A DNA stretch of 19,930 nucleotides from Alloprevotella tannerae. Its GTDB lineage: Bacteria > Bacteroidota > Bacteroidia > Bacteroidales > Bacteroidaceae. Under the pieces are notes generated by a model that saw only the letters and a program-made list of their open reading frames with translations, was not told where the DNA came from and did no database searches. Position numbers and translations under genes: made by a program. Shown here piece by piece: positions 6,183 through 14,229 of the stretch. The stretch's first letter is position 1. Every line of letters begins with the position of its first letter. Where the stretch lies: the NCBI GenBank assembly GCA_015259125.1, contig JABZGR010000033.1, positions 1 to 19,930 of the forward strand. The letters are read 5' to 3'.

Positions 6183-7952
6183 CTACAACTGCGTATCAGT
6201 TGCTTTGCGCGCAAATATGTACAAGCCTATATTTTGACGAACGTCGCAACTGCGGTGATGCAGGTTTTCCTTTTGGGTAAATACGAAAGCGGGGTATTGT
6301 GCTTCCAGCTGTTTTAAGTCTTCTTCTCCTACGAGAACTTGTCCTTCTGCTTGCTTTCCGTCGAAGGCTTGCAAACGATTCCCCATATAGAAATTAATGG
6401 TAAAGAAATGGAGCGGATTATTTGCGTCCGTGCTGTAAACGTATGCGTAGACAGGGCGCTGCGTTTGATGCGAGATTTGCTCCAATCGGACAGCGACATT
6501 TTTGTCCGAGCGCGGGTTGAGGATCAATGGAAGGAACAGGCCTTCGAGTGAGATATAGAGGCCGAAAACCAAAATGAAAATGGCCTGAACGATGCGGAAC
6601 CTATCGCGAAAATGGAACAGATAATAAACGGCAGCAACAATCGGCGCGAGAATGAACAACAAACGCAGTACGCCAAAGTCCATCGCTGCCAAATTTTGCA
6701 TTAAAAGCGCATTTTCGACAGCGTGTTTACCGTGAAAAATAGATGGTTTTATCCATCCTTCGCATACTGCGAGCACGCCAAAGGGTACGATAAATGCAAT
6801 CGCGGCAAGTAGTGCACCCGTTACGCGTAGGGCAAAAGGTTTTTCATTGCGCAAATAAGCAAAAAGTTTGGCTATGTAAAAAGAAAGGAAGGGATAAATA
6901 GGTAAAATATAAACGCTTCGCTTGCTCTTTGGAATGCAATAAAAGATAAAAATCAGCAGGATGCTTAAAAAGGAAAAGAGTTCTACGCTGTTCATACTGC
7001 GCAAACCTTCCGTAATGCGGCGCACAAAATTGATTTTTACCACCGGCTTGTATTTTGCGCCATTGCGGGGGCGCCCAAATATAGAAAATAACAAGGTCAA
7101 AGTATAAGGTAGCAGACCGGCAGCCAGTATGGGGAAATAATAATACCACCCGTTTTCGTGCGAAGCATAAGTCATCTTACCCAAGAAGCGTAGGACGTTT
7201 TCTTCATATACTAACTGCAAGAATGATTCTCCACCCTGCAAGTAAGCTGCATAATACCAAATAGCGGGAAGCAAGAGGGCCAAAAGCGCCACACCCATCA
7301 AACGCAGCACGATGCGCCACAAGACTTCTGTAGATTGAATCCACAGAAAAATAAAGGTGACAAAACAAGGCAGAAATACGGCCACAGGGCCTTTGGCGAG
7401 CATCCCCGCGCTCATAAAAAGGATTGCCAACAGCGGCACGCCTTTCATATCGCGCTCATACCATTGATAAAGTTGGAAAAGTGCGCCTACGATAAACAGG
7501 GTTAAAAGCATATCGACGCGGCAAGTGACTGCGGCGCGATGCACTTCAAAGGTTGTAAGAAAAATAAGTGAGGCCCAAAAGCCCTGTTGCACATCACTGC
7601 GCTTGGCAAAAAAGAGGAAAGTCATCAGCGCCAAGACCGTAGCAGCCACAGCTGAGGGTATGCGCGCCGTATATTCAGAGACCTTTCCCAAAGGAGCAGA
7701 AAGCGTTGCTACACACCAGTGCAACATCGGCGGTTTATAAGCTGTCTCGCCACCATTGTTTCGCGGAAGAATCCAATTACCCGTTTCCAACATCGTCGAA
7801 GCGACTACGGCTTCGCGCGGCTCGCCTTTCGTATTGAAATCTTGCAAACCTAAGAATGGGAAAATGGTTAGTCCGACGATAAAGATCAGTAGGGCTAAAT
7901 AAATCCAAGTCCGCGTCAGGCGTGTATTGTGTTCTGCAGAAGATTCTATCAT
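6183..7952 (-). CDS. ArnT/PMT-like membrane glycosyltransferase
   Basis: The 589-residue polytopic protein has a first membrane helix near 15-36. A conserved first periplasmic loop follows, with GEPREAVVA (43-51), WILPRNNGGE (60-69) and KPPMLHW (73-79). Further features are R144/D147 in TCRVDMLL (143-150), AKGPVA (186-191) and IPKSKRSVYILPIYP (340-354), the counterpart of the ArnT SK-x-x-YxLP motif. About 10-12 membrane helices are evident, with a soluble C-terminal portion after about 500. This is the GT-C architecture of ArnT and protein mannosyltransferases, which move a sugar from a polyprenyl-phosphate donor to lipid A or protein in the periplasm. The first acidic residue of the usual DE-P-R motif is glycine here (GEPRE). 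It is 3 bases downstream of the DUF308 gene and almost certainly in its operon. The acceptor is unknown. Confidence 0.88.
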   Translation of the reverse strand: MIESSAEHNTRLTRTWIYLALLIFIVGLTIFPFLGLQDFNTKGEPREAVVASTMLETGNWILPRNNGGETAYKPPMLHWCVATLSAPLGKVSEYTARIPSAVAATVLALMTFLFFAKRSDVQQGFWASLIFLTTFEVHRAAVTCRVDMLLTLFIVGALFQLYQWYERDMKGVPLLAILFMSAGMLAKGPVAVFLPCFVTFIFLWIQSTEVLWRIVLRLMGVALLALLLPAIWYYAAYLQGGESFLQLVYEENVLRFLGKMTYASHENGWYYYFPILAAGLLPYTLTLLFSIFGRPRNGAKYKPVVKINFVRRITEGLRSMNSVELFSFLSILLIFIFYCIPKSKRSVYILPIYPFLSFYIAKLFAYLRNEKPFALRVTGALLAAIAFIVPFGVLAVCEGWIKPSIFHGKHAVENALLMQNLAAMDFGVLRLLFILAPIVAAVYYLFHFRDRFRIVQAIFILVFGLYISLEGLFLPLILNPRSDKNVAVRLEQISHQTQRPVYAYVYSTDANNPLHFFTINFYMGNRLQAFDGKQAEGQVLVGEEDLKQLEAQYPAFVFTQKENLHHRSCDVRQNIGLYIFARKATDTQL

Positions 7953-7955
7953 ACA

Positions 7956-8498
7956 TCAATGTGTTAAAGCCTTATCTGCTTTTGGCAGTGAGAGTGCCAA
8001 CCAACATTCTTGCAGCGCATATAGCATACAAGCAATGCCTAAAAGGATAAAAGGCAGACTCGCCACTTCTCTATAATAGATCAACACGAATAAACCTGCA
8101 CAAAAAATCAGGAAAGGCAAGATGTAAAGGGGAAATTTTACCACCGCTCCGCGCTTACGCGCTACGCTCAAAGCGTAAATTTGCATCGTCCCGCCCAGCA
8201 TCATCATCACGGCAACGATATTCATAATCAAACGCACGAACAATTCGGGATGCAAGAATATAACTAAGCCTAAGAGAAGCGTGCCAAGTCCGGTATAGAC
8301 GAGTAAAGGCGGTAATGGGGCTACGTCTTTCTTACTTAAAAAATAGGATACGATGGCATAGAGTCCGGGAAACAAGAACCCAACACCCACGGCTTGGACG
8401 AGCCAAGTCGGCATCACTTCCGAATAAATGATAATCAAGACGCCAAGCGTCAGAGCACAAACCACCCTAAAGAAACGTCCTTGCAAAAAACTCTTCAT
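7956..8498 (-). CDS. DUF308/HdeD-like membrane protein
   Basis: The 180-residue protein (MKSFLQGRFFRVV) has about six hydrophobic segments in three pairs, near 11-26, 31-53, 66-83, 87-110, 122-142 and 147-168. Short charged loops separate them (SKKD, ARKR). This repeated two-helix layout is characteristic of the HdeD/DUF308 family, members of which relate to acid resistance in enterobacteria; function elsewhere is unknown. It has its own TATCTTTG box 17 bases upstream. It is the first gene of a two-gene operon with the ArnT-like transferase (3-base gap), suggesting a linked envelope function (inference). No catalytic motif is visible. Confidence 0.72.
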   Translation of the reverse strand: MKSFLQGRFFRVVCALTLGVLIIIYSEVMPTWLVQAVGVGFLFPGLYAIVSYFLSKKDVAPLPPLLVYTGLGTLLLGLVIFLHPELFVRLIMNIVAVMMMLGGTMQIYALSVARKRGAVVKFPLYILPFLIFCAGLFVLIYYREVASLPFILLGIACMLYALQECWLALSLPKADKALTH

Positions 8499-8515
8499 AA
8501 TTATATGATTTGGCG

Positions 8516-8523
8516 CAAAGATA
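8516..8523 (-). promoter_or_regulatory. -7 promoter box of the DUF308-glycosyltransferase operon
   Basis: On the minus strand this is TATCTTTG, an exact TAnnTTTG match, giving a leader of about 15 bases before the ATG at 8498. The nearest TTTG (complement of 8548-8551) is 24 bases away, beyond the normal spacing. For the divergent phosphatase, TATTTTCG at 8538-8545 is a one-mismatch box on the plus strand, so the two promoters overlap in a 63-base interval. Confidence 0.5.
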
Positions 8524-8561
8524 AGGATTTAATTCTTTATTTTCGCGCAAAAAAGAGTGTT

Positions 8562-9122
8562 ATGGTAAGTTTATACCTTGTTCGCCACGGAGAAACGATC
8601 GAAAATGTGGAACAAATTCTGCAAGGTTTGATGCCCGGCCATCTTTCAGAGCTTGGCAAGCAGCAGGCAGAAGGACTTGCAACGAAACTAATGGGAATTC
8701 CTTTTTCGCAAATGTACGTTAGTGATCTTAATCGTACGATCGAGACGGCTCTAATACTGAATGAAAAGCTGCAGTTGCCTATGCAAACAACGCCCTTGCT
8801 GCGCGAAAGAGACTGGGGAACGGCTACGGGAATGAAAGTGGCTGAGGTAGATCGACAAAACCTACCGCATTCGGCTGAAACTGTTGAACATATGGCGGAA
8901 AGAGGCGCAGCTTTTATACATCATTTGTTGACGCATCACGATGGAGAAACGATTTTGGCTGTCTCTCACGGCTTGTTTTCACGCTGCTTGCAGGCTTTAG
9001 TCACTAAATGCTTAATCCGAGAGACGCCGCGAATGCAAAATGCTGAAGCACGAATCTTACAAATTGAGCAAGAAGTGCAACCAAGTAATATTCTTGGGGA
9101 GACCGGCGCTACAGCGAATTAA
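8562..9122 (+). CDS. Histidine phosphatase family protein (phosphoglycerate mutase-like)
   Basis: The start at 8562 (MVSLYLVRHGETIEN, 186 residues) is chosen because the RHG motif must sit near the N-terminus. An in-frame ATG at 8394 would overlap the divergent DUF308 gene and its promoter. Family features are LVRHGET (6-12, nucleophile H9), SDLNRTIETA (54-63, R58), the acid in LLRERDWG (79-86, E82) and VSHG (134-137, second catalytic H136). The core and length fit the cofactor-independent branch of clan 1 histidine phosphatases (CobC, PhoE, GpmB type). The substrate cannot be inferred and no cobalamin genes are nearby. The C-terminal 20 residues are polar and not conserved-looking. It is monocistronic and ends at a strong hairpin. 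Confidence 0.9.
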   Translation: MVSLYLVRHGETIENVEQILQGLMPGHLSELGKQQAEGLATKLMGIPFSQMYVSDLNRTIETALILNEKLQLPMQTTPLLRERDWGTATGMKVAEVDRQNLPHSAETVEHMAERGAAFIHHLLTHHDGETILAVSHGLFSRCLQALVTKCLIRETPRMQNAEARILQIEQEVQPSNILGETGATAN

Positions 9123-9124
9123 AG

Positions 9125-9162
9125 AACAACGACTTTCCATCTTATGTTGGAAAGTCGTTGTT
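9125..9162. terminator. Bidirectional terminator, 15-bp perfect stem
   Basis: AACAACGACTTTCCA at 9125-9139 pairs perfectly with 9148-9162 across an 8-base loop. It lies 2 bases after the phosphatase stop and 6 bases after the stop of the convergent outer-membrane protein gene. The arms end in GTTGTT or its complement, giving a weakly T-rich tail on each side. The placement strongly supports a shared terminator. Confidence 0.85.
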
Positions 9163-9168
9163 GTATGT

Positions 9169-10659
9169 TTAGAAATCTAATTCAAGTCCGACACCAAACA
9201 CGTCATTGGTGCGTTTGAAGCGATCGCGACCGGAAGAATCAAAGCTTTGTAAATTTGTGCTGATCTTTTGAACAGCTGCCATCTCAGCGGCGGAGAGTTG
9301 TCCACTATTCGCCATTTTTCCAATGACAGACGCAAAGTTGGCCTTCAAACCATTGTAGTCGTCCATCGACTTTGTATATGATTGGTAGAAAGTCTTGAAA
9401 TAAGCGACGTTGAGTGCCAGATTCTTGCGAAGTTTCACCTTAGCGCCTAAGCCGAGAGAGGTCGAGTTGGTCACGAAACTCATATCTGAGATGAATTTTG
9501 AGTTTTTTCCGAGGCCGTAGTTCGTACTTTGCCCACCAAGACTCAGCGTCAAATGGTCGTTTACGTCCCATTCTACACCGGCTAAGACCTCCCAGCCTCC
9601 ACCGGCTAAGTGTTTCTCTCTATGTTTATATTGTGTAGCTTGCTTATCGAAGTAGTAATGCATGCCGGCATTTAGCCGTAGCGTCGGCAACACTTCGTAT
9701 TGTGTTCCCAAAGCCAAGATAGCTGGAATATCAGCCGGGATAATGCGACCATCGTCAAACTCTTCAAAGCCGCTGGTGTTTACGCCGGTTTCATTCTTTA
9801 AGCGTAGACGCGTTTTAAATTCATAACGAGCAGAAAGATTCCACTTATCAAACTTCCAATCGATGCCAATAATCGGCGTAAAACCGAAGCCCGACGTCGA
9901 GCAGTTGAGCGAACGATTATCAGTGAGGCGCGCCAAATTCGTCATTCCGGTTTGGCGCAACAAGTCACCGGCAAGAACTTTCTGCCCACCAGCTGTGATG
10001 ATCGACATATTGTCTACGCGGCCATAATACTGGCAATCGGCATATATAAAACGGAAGCCTCCGCTCACAGAAATCTCATCAGTCAACTTGTATCCGGCGT
10101 TTAATTGTGCTCCCCAGTAATATTGACGGCCGTGCATATAAGCATCTACCGCATAACCTTTGGCGCTACCGGGTGCAATGGCGTTAATCAAGAGCGGAAG
10201 CATTGCTGCCTGACTCTCGAAAGAGCCCAAACCGTGTGTAAACTTTCCTTTTCCGCCACCACCGGTTATACCAAGATGCATTGAGAAGAACCATTTGTCA
10301 TACACTTTCGCAAGATCGATCGTCGGGAAAAAGGGTGCTTTCCCCGTACCCTTAAATAGTTTCTCGCCACTTGGATCATTTCCTTCACCCAATGCGAAAG
10401 GCTTAAGTGTAGTGCCAAACGATGAGTAAATATCACGCGTCTGATAAGCGCTTTGTACGTTAAAAGATAAGTGCCAGCCCTTATTCAAAAAGCCGATACC
10501 GGCAGGGTTAGAGTAAGCACCATCAATGCCGAAGGCACCAATTCTAGCCGGATTGCGTAGAAAGGCCACACTTTGATTCGTATTGGTCAAGTAGCCGCCG
10601 GCTAACGATGGTATTGCGCTGACCATAAAGCCAAATAGCGCTGAGTAAATTTTCTTCAT
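9169..10659 (-). CDS. FadL/OmpP1-type outer-membrane beta-barrel transport protein
   Basis: The start at 10659 gives 496 residues. An upstream in-frame ATG at 10767 adds 36 residues but would run through the promoter, so it was rejected. A signal peptide (MKKIYSALFGFMVSAIPSLA, cleavage near residue 20) is followed by GGYLTNTNQSVAFLRNPARI and AYSNPAG (about 49-55), the N-terminal plug-like region typical of FadL/OmpP1. The rest is alternating short amphipathic strands with aromatic girdle residues, ending in the C-terminal phenylalanine (VGLELDF) needed for Bam-mediated insertion. FadL proteins admit hydrophobic molecules such as long-chain fatty acids or aromatic compounds; the substrate here is unknown. 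It is monocistronic with a near-consensus promoter. Confidence 0.88.
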   Translation of the reverse strand: MKKIYSALFGFMVSAIPSLAGGYLTNTNQSVAFLRNPARIGAFGIDGAYSNPAGIGFLNKGWHLSFNVQSAYQTRDIYSSFGTTLKPFALGEGNDPSGEKLFKGTGKAPFFPTIDLAKVYDKWFFSMHLGITGGGGKGKFTHGLGSFESQAAMLPLLINAIAPGSAKGYAVDAYMHGRQYYWGAQLNAGYKLTDEISVSGGFRFIYADCQYYGRVDNMSIITAGGQKVLAGDLLRQTGMTNLARLTDNRSLNCSTSGFGFTPIIGIDWKFDKWNLSARYEFKTRLRLKNETGVNTSGFEEFDDGRIIPADIPAILALGTQYEVLPTLRLNAGMHYYFDKQATQYKHREKHLAGGGWEVLAGVEWDVNDHLTLSLGGQSTNYGLGKNSKFISDMSFVTNSTSLGLGAKVKLRKNLALNVAYFKTFYQSYTKSMDDYNGLKANFASVIGKMANSGQLSAAEMAAVQKISTNLQSFDSSGRDRFKRTNDVFGVGLELDF

Positions 10660-10686
10660 TTTCCTGTAAATTGGTCTAAACGACCG

Positions 10687-10717
10687 CAAAAGTAGGAATT
10701 CTCCGCACGAAAACAAA
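10687..10717 (-). promoter_or_regulatory. Promoter of the FadL/OmpP1-like gene
   Basis: On the minus strand, TTTG (complement of 10714-10717) is followed after 19 bases by TACTTTTG (complement of 10687-10694). Both elements and the spacing match the Bacteroidota consensus. The predicted leader is about 24 bases, which fixes the start codon at 10659. Confidence 0.8.
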
Positions 10718-11355
10718 GTTTTTGTGCAATAATTCTCATCTGCGACTCGCGATTTTTTATTTTTCACCTACAGAAGCGAGACTTTGAAAGTGTCAAATTC
10801 ACTTGAGGTCACTTTGCTTTGCGATAGTCTCCGACAAATCATAAAACGATGAAAGGCACATAAAAAAGCAACAAAGCACGCCGCAGCAATTCAACTTATC
10901 CACTCATTGGCAATCTGCCAAGTCCCACAGCGACATTATGACATTTCCTTTTTTTAATTTGAAAATCAAACTATTATAAGATGAAGTATCGAAATATAGA
11001 CGACGAAGGTCTTGTTCCTATGATTTTTCTTCACGAGCGCAAGCCTTTTTCATCACGAGCGTAGATCTATACCTTCACGAGCGTACATTCGTACCATCAC
11101 GAGGGGACATTTCGCTTTTGCGTCCGGCGGGCGCAAAAATTTGTTTGTCATCAACTATAATTGGTATTTTATTCTTGCTTAATCCAGGCGGCAGCAGGCC
11201 TCGGCGCAAACTTCCTCATCGCAGAAAAGACTTAAAGGACTATTTGCAGCCTCATTGTTTGCCACGATTAGGGGCAACTAAATAAAACAAAGAATAAAAT
11301 GGAAAATTTGCTTTATCTCAAAACCAAGGATAAAGCGCAAAGGAGACGAAAAAGC
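10718..11355. other. Gene-poor intergenic region between FadL-like gene and pcrA
   Basis: About 640 bases lie between the FadL promoter and the pcrA stop. No protein gene is convincing. A 27-codon frame (10981-11064, MKYRNIDDEGLVPM start) runs into the repeat array and ends there; a 31-codon frame at 11299 overlaps the pcrA end. The main content is the TCACGAG repeat array (11031-11118) and a GC-rich hairpin at 11116-11138. That hairpin has a 10-bp stem including one GT pair and a 3-base loop. No terminator with a T-tract was seen for pcrA. Confidence 0.6.
11031..11118 (+). repeat. Tandem 22-bp TCACGAG repeat array, copy 2
   Basis: Four head-to-tail units start at 11031, 11053, 11075 and 11097, exactly 22 bases apart. 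Each begins TCACGAG. The first three continue GCG and the fourth GGG. Units 2 and 3 share TCACGAGCGTA and then, after a diverged centre, TACC. The same units occur at 5657-5700: 11090-11110 matches 5672-5692 at 20 of 21 bases. The array ends at the hairpin 11116-11138. Confidence 0.85.
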
Positions 11356-13740
11356 TCACTCATCGGTCAGCAATTTGAACTTGGCGTATTTTAACAGTAA
11401 GTTTTTCGCGCCATTCTGCTCAAAGTCGACCACAGCCTTCATATTGATACCGCTCCCATCAATACTACGGACCACTCCGCGCCCGAAACGCTCGTGGAGT
11501 ATTGTTGCGCCCACTTGCAGTCCATAACTTTCGCAACCGCTCTCCGAGTTTCCTGACGTTGTAGCGGCTTGCGATAAGCGGCGCAAGCGGCCTTGTTGAA
11601 CAGTCGTGCGTGAAGAGTCGGCTTCAAAGGCGGATGAGCGACGACTAAAAGCCTTATCCGCAACAAAAGATGAGCTTGTAGGCGAATGAAAGTCTGACGG
11701 CGCCGGCTTACGGTCAACTTTAGCAGCATCGAACAAGCCCGCCATACGCCCACTATTGAGGTGGCCGAACGAAGAATAATCTCTCGCAGACGAACTGTCT
11801 GTCTCGACATACTGCGGATCAATTTCCTGCAAGAAGAGGCTGGGCTCACAGAGTTCCAAGCGCCCATAAATATAACGCGTCTTGGCGTAAGTGATGAAGC
11901 AATGCGCCTTAGCCCGCGTAACAGCCACATAAAAGAGTCTTCGTTCCTCTTCTAATTCGCGCGCACTATACTTGGCGGCTGTTCCGGGAAAGAGTCCGTC
12001 TTCCAAGCCCGTAACAAAGACAGCCTCAAATTCCAAGCCCTTTGCAGCGTGGACCGTCATCAGCGTCACCTTTGGCTCATCATCATCTTGCTGATCTTGA
12101 TCTGTCAGCAAAACGACTTGCGGTAGATAATCGGCTAAAAGGACTACGCCGGTCTCTTGTTCACTCTCAAAGCCTTTGATTGAGTTGAGCAACTCCTGAA
12201 TGTTCTCCCACTTACTCAAACCTTCGGGCGTGCGGTCGCCCTGCAACTCTTGCGTGATGCCGGACGCTTCGAGCAGTTCGGAAACTAAATCGTAGACGCC
12301 CATCACATCGGCCCGCGCCTGAAAACTCCGTATAAGTTCGGCAAAAGCATAGAGTTTCTCCAAAGTCCGCCGATTCAAAGCGACGCCAAACTTATCGGGC
12401 GCTAACAGAACGCTCCACAAAGGCTCGCCATTTCCTCTTGCCGCAGCTATAAGTTTGCTCATCGTCGTCTGTCCGATACCCCGTGTAGGATAATTAACGA
12501 TGCGTAGCAAAGCCTCTTCGTCTTGCGGATTGCAAACTACACGACAATAAGCAATAATATCTTTAATTTCTTTGCGCTGATAAAAGGACAAGCCGCCATA
12601 GACGCGATAAGGCAAAGCGGCATTGCGAAGTGCATCTTCAAAGGCCCTACTCTGTGCATTCGTACGATAAAGGATGGCTACTTGGTCTAAACTAATGTGG
12701 TGCTGACGACGCAATTTGAAGATTTCTTTCACAACCTTCGCGCTCTCATCTTTATCTGTATAGGCAGAAATGATGCATACTTTATCGCCCGCGCCGTTCT
12801 CGCTATAAATCGTTTTGGGAATGCGGTTTTTATTGCGACTGATTATTGAATTGGCAGCCTGCACTATATTCTCCGTCGATCGATAGTTGCGCTCCAATTT
12901 TATCAGTTTCGCACTCGGATAATGGGTCTGAAAGTTGAGAATGTTACCTATATCTGCTCCGCGAAAAGCATAGATGCTCTGTGCATCGTCGCCTACGACA
13001 CATAAGCGGGCCTCGCCGGGACATAAATAACGGATGATGCGATACTGCACGGCATTGGTGTCTTGATACTCGTCGACTAAAACGTAGCGAAACTTTCGAA
13101 CGTATTTTTCGCAAATATCCGGACGATCGTGAAAGAGAAGATAGGTACGCAGAAGCAGGTCGTCGAAGTCTAAAGCATTGGCTTGGCGGCAACGTTCTAT
13201 ATATATGTTGTATATGTGCACAAACTCCGTAAGCCCGTCACGTTTGTCGCGATTCATTCGATCGATATCTGCGGCATATTCATCGGGCAACATCAGATGA
13301 TTCTTAGCGTCGGAGATGCGCGCAGCCACCGTGCCAGGGCGATAGACTTTATCATCTAACTTCAACTCGCGAATGATAGACCTCACCAAGCTCTTGGCAT
13401 CGGCAGCATCATAGATTGAGAAAGTTGCGGGCAAGCCAAGTGCGACGTGTTCTATGCGCAAAATGCGAGCAAAGATTGAGTGAAACGTACCCGCCCACAA
13501 CATAGCAGCGGCCGCAGGCTCTACGAGTTGGGCAATGCGTTCACGCATCTCTCTCGCCGCCTTGTTGGTAAACGTCAGCGCTAAGATTTCCCAAGGTTGA
13601 TAGCCATTTTGTAACAGATAAGCTACCTTATAGGTTAGCACGCGCGTCTTTCCAGAACCGGCCCCTGCTATAATAAGCGAAGGGCCGTCGCAATATTGCA
13701 CGGCCTGGCGCTGACTTTCATTAAGGAAATCTTCTTGCAT
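11356..13740 (-). CDS. pcrA: ATP-dependent DNA helicase, PcrA/UvrD type
   Basis: The preferred start at 13740 (MQEDFLNESQRQAV) gives 794 residues; an ATG 7 codons upstream is also possible. The protein is a superfamily 1A 3'-5' helicase acting in replication-fork maintenance, mismatch and nucleotide-excision repair. Motifs in order: Q motif LNESQRQAV (6-14), Walker A AGAGSGKTR (25-33), TFTNKAA (56-62), TFHS (85-88), Walker B LVDEYQD (221-227), VVGDDAQSIYAFRGA (248-262) and NYRST (285-289). C-terminal motifs TVHAAKGLEF (about 561-570) and LFYVAVTRAK (about 601-610) follow. After a low-complexity Ser-rich linker (about 645-735), the final 50 residues (VGATILHERFGRGVV, LLLKYAKFKLL) match the PcrA C-terminal Tudor-like module that contacts RNA polymerase. 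It lies 35 bases downstream of the small lipoprotein gene, so probably one operon. Confidence 0.95.
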   Translation of the reverse strand: MQEDFLNESQRQAVQYCDGPSLIIAGAGSGKTRVLTYKVAYLLQNGYQPWEILALTFTNKAAREMRERIAQLVEPAAAAMLWAGTFHSIFARILRIEHVALGLPATFSIYDAADAKSLVRSIIRELKLDDKVYRPGTVAARISDAKNHLMLPDEYAADIDRMNRDKRDGLTEFVHIYNIYIERCRQANALDFDDLLLRTYLLFHDRPDICEKYVRKFRYVLVDEYQDTNAVQYRIIRYLCPGEARLCVVGDDAQSIYAFRGADIGNILNFQTHYPSAKLIKLERNYRSTENIVQAANSIISRNKNRIPKTIYSENGAGDKVCIISAYTDKDESAKVVKEIFKLRRQHHISLDQVAILYRTNAQSRAFEDALRNAALPYRVYGGLSFYQRKEIKDIIAYCRVVCNPQDEEALLRIVNYPTRGIGQTTMSKLIAAARGNGEPLWSVLLAPDKFGVALNRRTLEKLYAFAELIRSFQARADVMGVYDLVSELLEASGITQELQGDRTPEGLSKWENIQELLNSIKGFESEQETGVVLLADYLPQVVLLTDQDQQDDDEPKVTLMTVHAAKGLEFEAVFVTGLEDGLFPGTAAKYSARELEEERRLFYVAVTRAKAHCFITYAKTRYIYGRLELCEPSLFLQEIDPQYVETDSSSARDYSSFGHLNSGRMAGLFDAAKVDRKPAPSDFHSPTSSSFVADKAFSRRSSAFEADSSRTTVQQGRLRRLSQAATTSGNSESGCESYGLQVGATILHERFGRGVVRSIDGSGINMKAVVDFEQNGAKNLLLKYAKFKLLTDE

Positions 13741-13775
13741 GCGTTTTGTTTCCCTATACAAGGAGCAGGATCAGC

Positions 13776-14174
13776 TTACAAATGCTTAGTATCGTGATCT
13801 AACTTACGCTCATAAAATTTCACCTGCTCGCAAAGACGATCAAAGACTCCCAGCAAAGAATCTGACTTTTCACCGGCTTGAATAACGCGGTCTACGTAAG
13901 AAAGCGTCTGCCGAGCCGTTTGCAATTCGATAGAGTCCATCAGCAGGATGCCCTCCTTACGAGCATTTATAGCCAACATATGCTGTTCACGAATCTGAGC
14001 TACGGAGAGTTTGGCCTCTTTTAATTGACCGGCCTTAATCTGCTTGCGCGCTTTATTAAGCAAGATCTGGCCCTGGGCTTCATCAGCACGGCGTGCCTCG
14101 GACCAATCGGGGTGAGGATCGTTGCACCTCCCCAAACCGAGCAACACAAGAAATAGACAAGCTAAACTTTTCAT
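13776..14174 (-). CDS. Small putative lipoprotein, helical
   Basis: The 132-residue protein begins MKSLACLFLVLLGLGRCNDP, a short basic N-region, a hydrophobic core and a lipobox-like LGRC with the candidate lipidated cysteine at residue 17. Asn at +2 does not preclude outer-membrane targeting in Bacteroidota. The mature part is almost entirely charged helix (about 28-125), for example LNKARKQIKAGQLKEAKLSV and a C-terminal CEQVKFYERKLDHD, resembling a small tetratricopeptide- or coiled-coil-like protein. No family was recognised. It lies immediately upstream of pcrA on the same strand, which may reflect shared transcription rather than shared function. Confidence 0.7.
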   Translation of the reverse strand: MKSLACLFLVLLGLGRCNDPHPDWSEARRADEAQGQILLNKARKQIKAGQLKEAKLSVAQIREQHMLAINARKEGILLMDSIELQTARQTLSYVDRVIQAGEKSDSLLGVFDRLCEQVKFYERKLDHDTKHL

Positions 14175-14198
14175 TGGGTTTTCTTAATCAAACGGGGG

Positions 14199-14229
14199 CG
14201 AAGATACACTTTTTGAATGGAAAAGCCAA
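14199..14229 (-). promoter_or_regulatory. Candidate promoter of the lipoprotein-pcrA unit
   Basis: The minus-strand reading gives TTG (complement of 14227-14229), 20 bases, then TATCTTCG (complement of 14199-14206). The -7 box has one mismatch to TAnnTTTG, with a leader of about 20 bases. Reasonable spacing makes this a fair candidate. Confidence 0.5.

Noticed and set aside
8394..8561. Extended N-terminus for the histidine phosphatase
   Set aside because: It would overlap the divergent DUF308 gene and both promoters, and push the RHG motif to residue 64.
10660..10767. Extended N-terminus for the FadL-like protein
   Set aside because: It contains the promoter boxes and masks the signal peptide that begins at the 10659 start.
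10981..11064. 27-codon frame MKYRNIDDEG...
   Set aside because: It is short, has no promoter box, and half of it is repeat sequence.
11031..11118. CRISPR array
   Set aside because: Units are directly adjacent at 22 bases with no unique spacers, and no cas genes are nearby.
11439..11930. 163-residue minus-strand frame
   Set aside because: It is a shadow frame inside the helicase gene, arginine- and serine-rich, with no family features.
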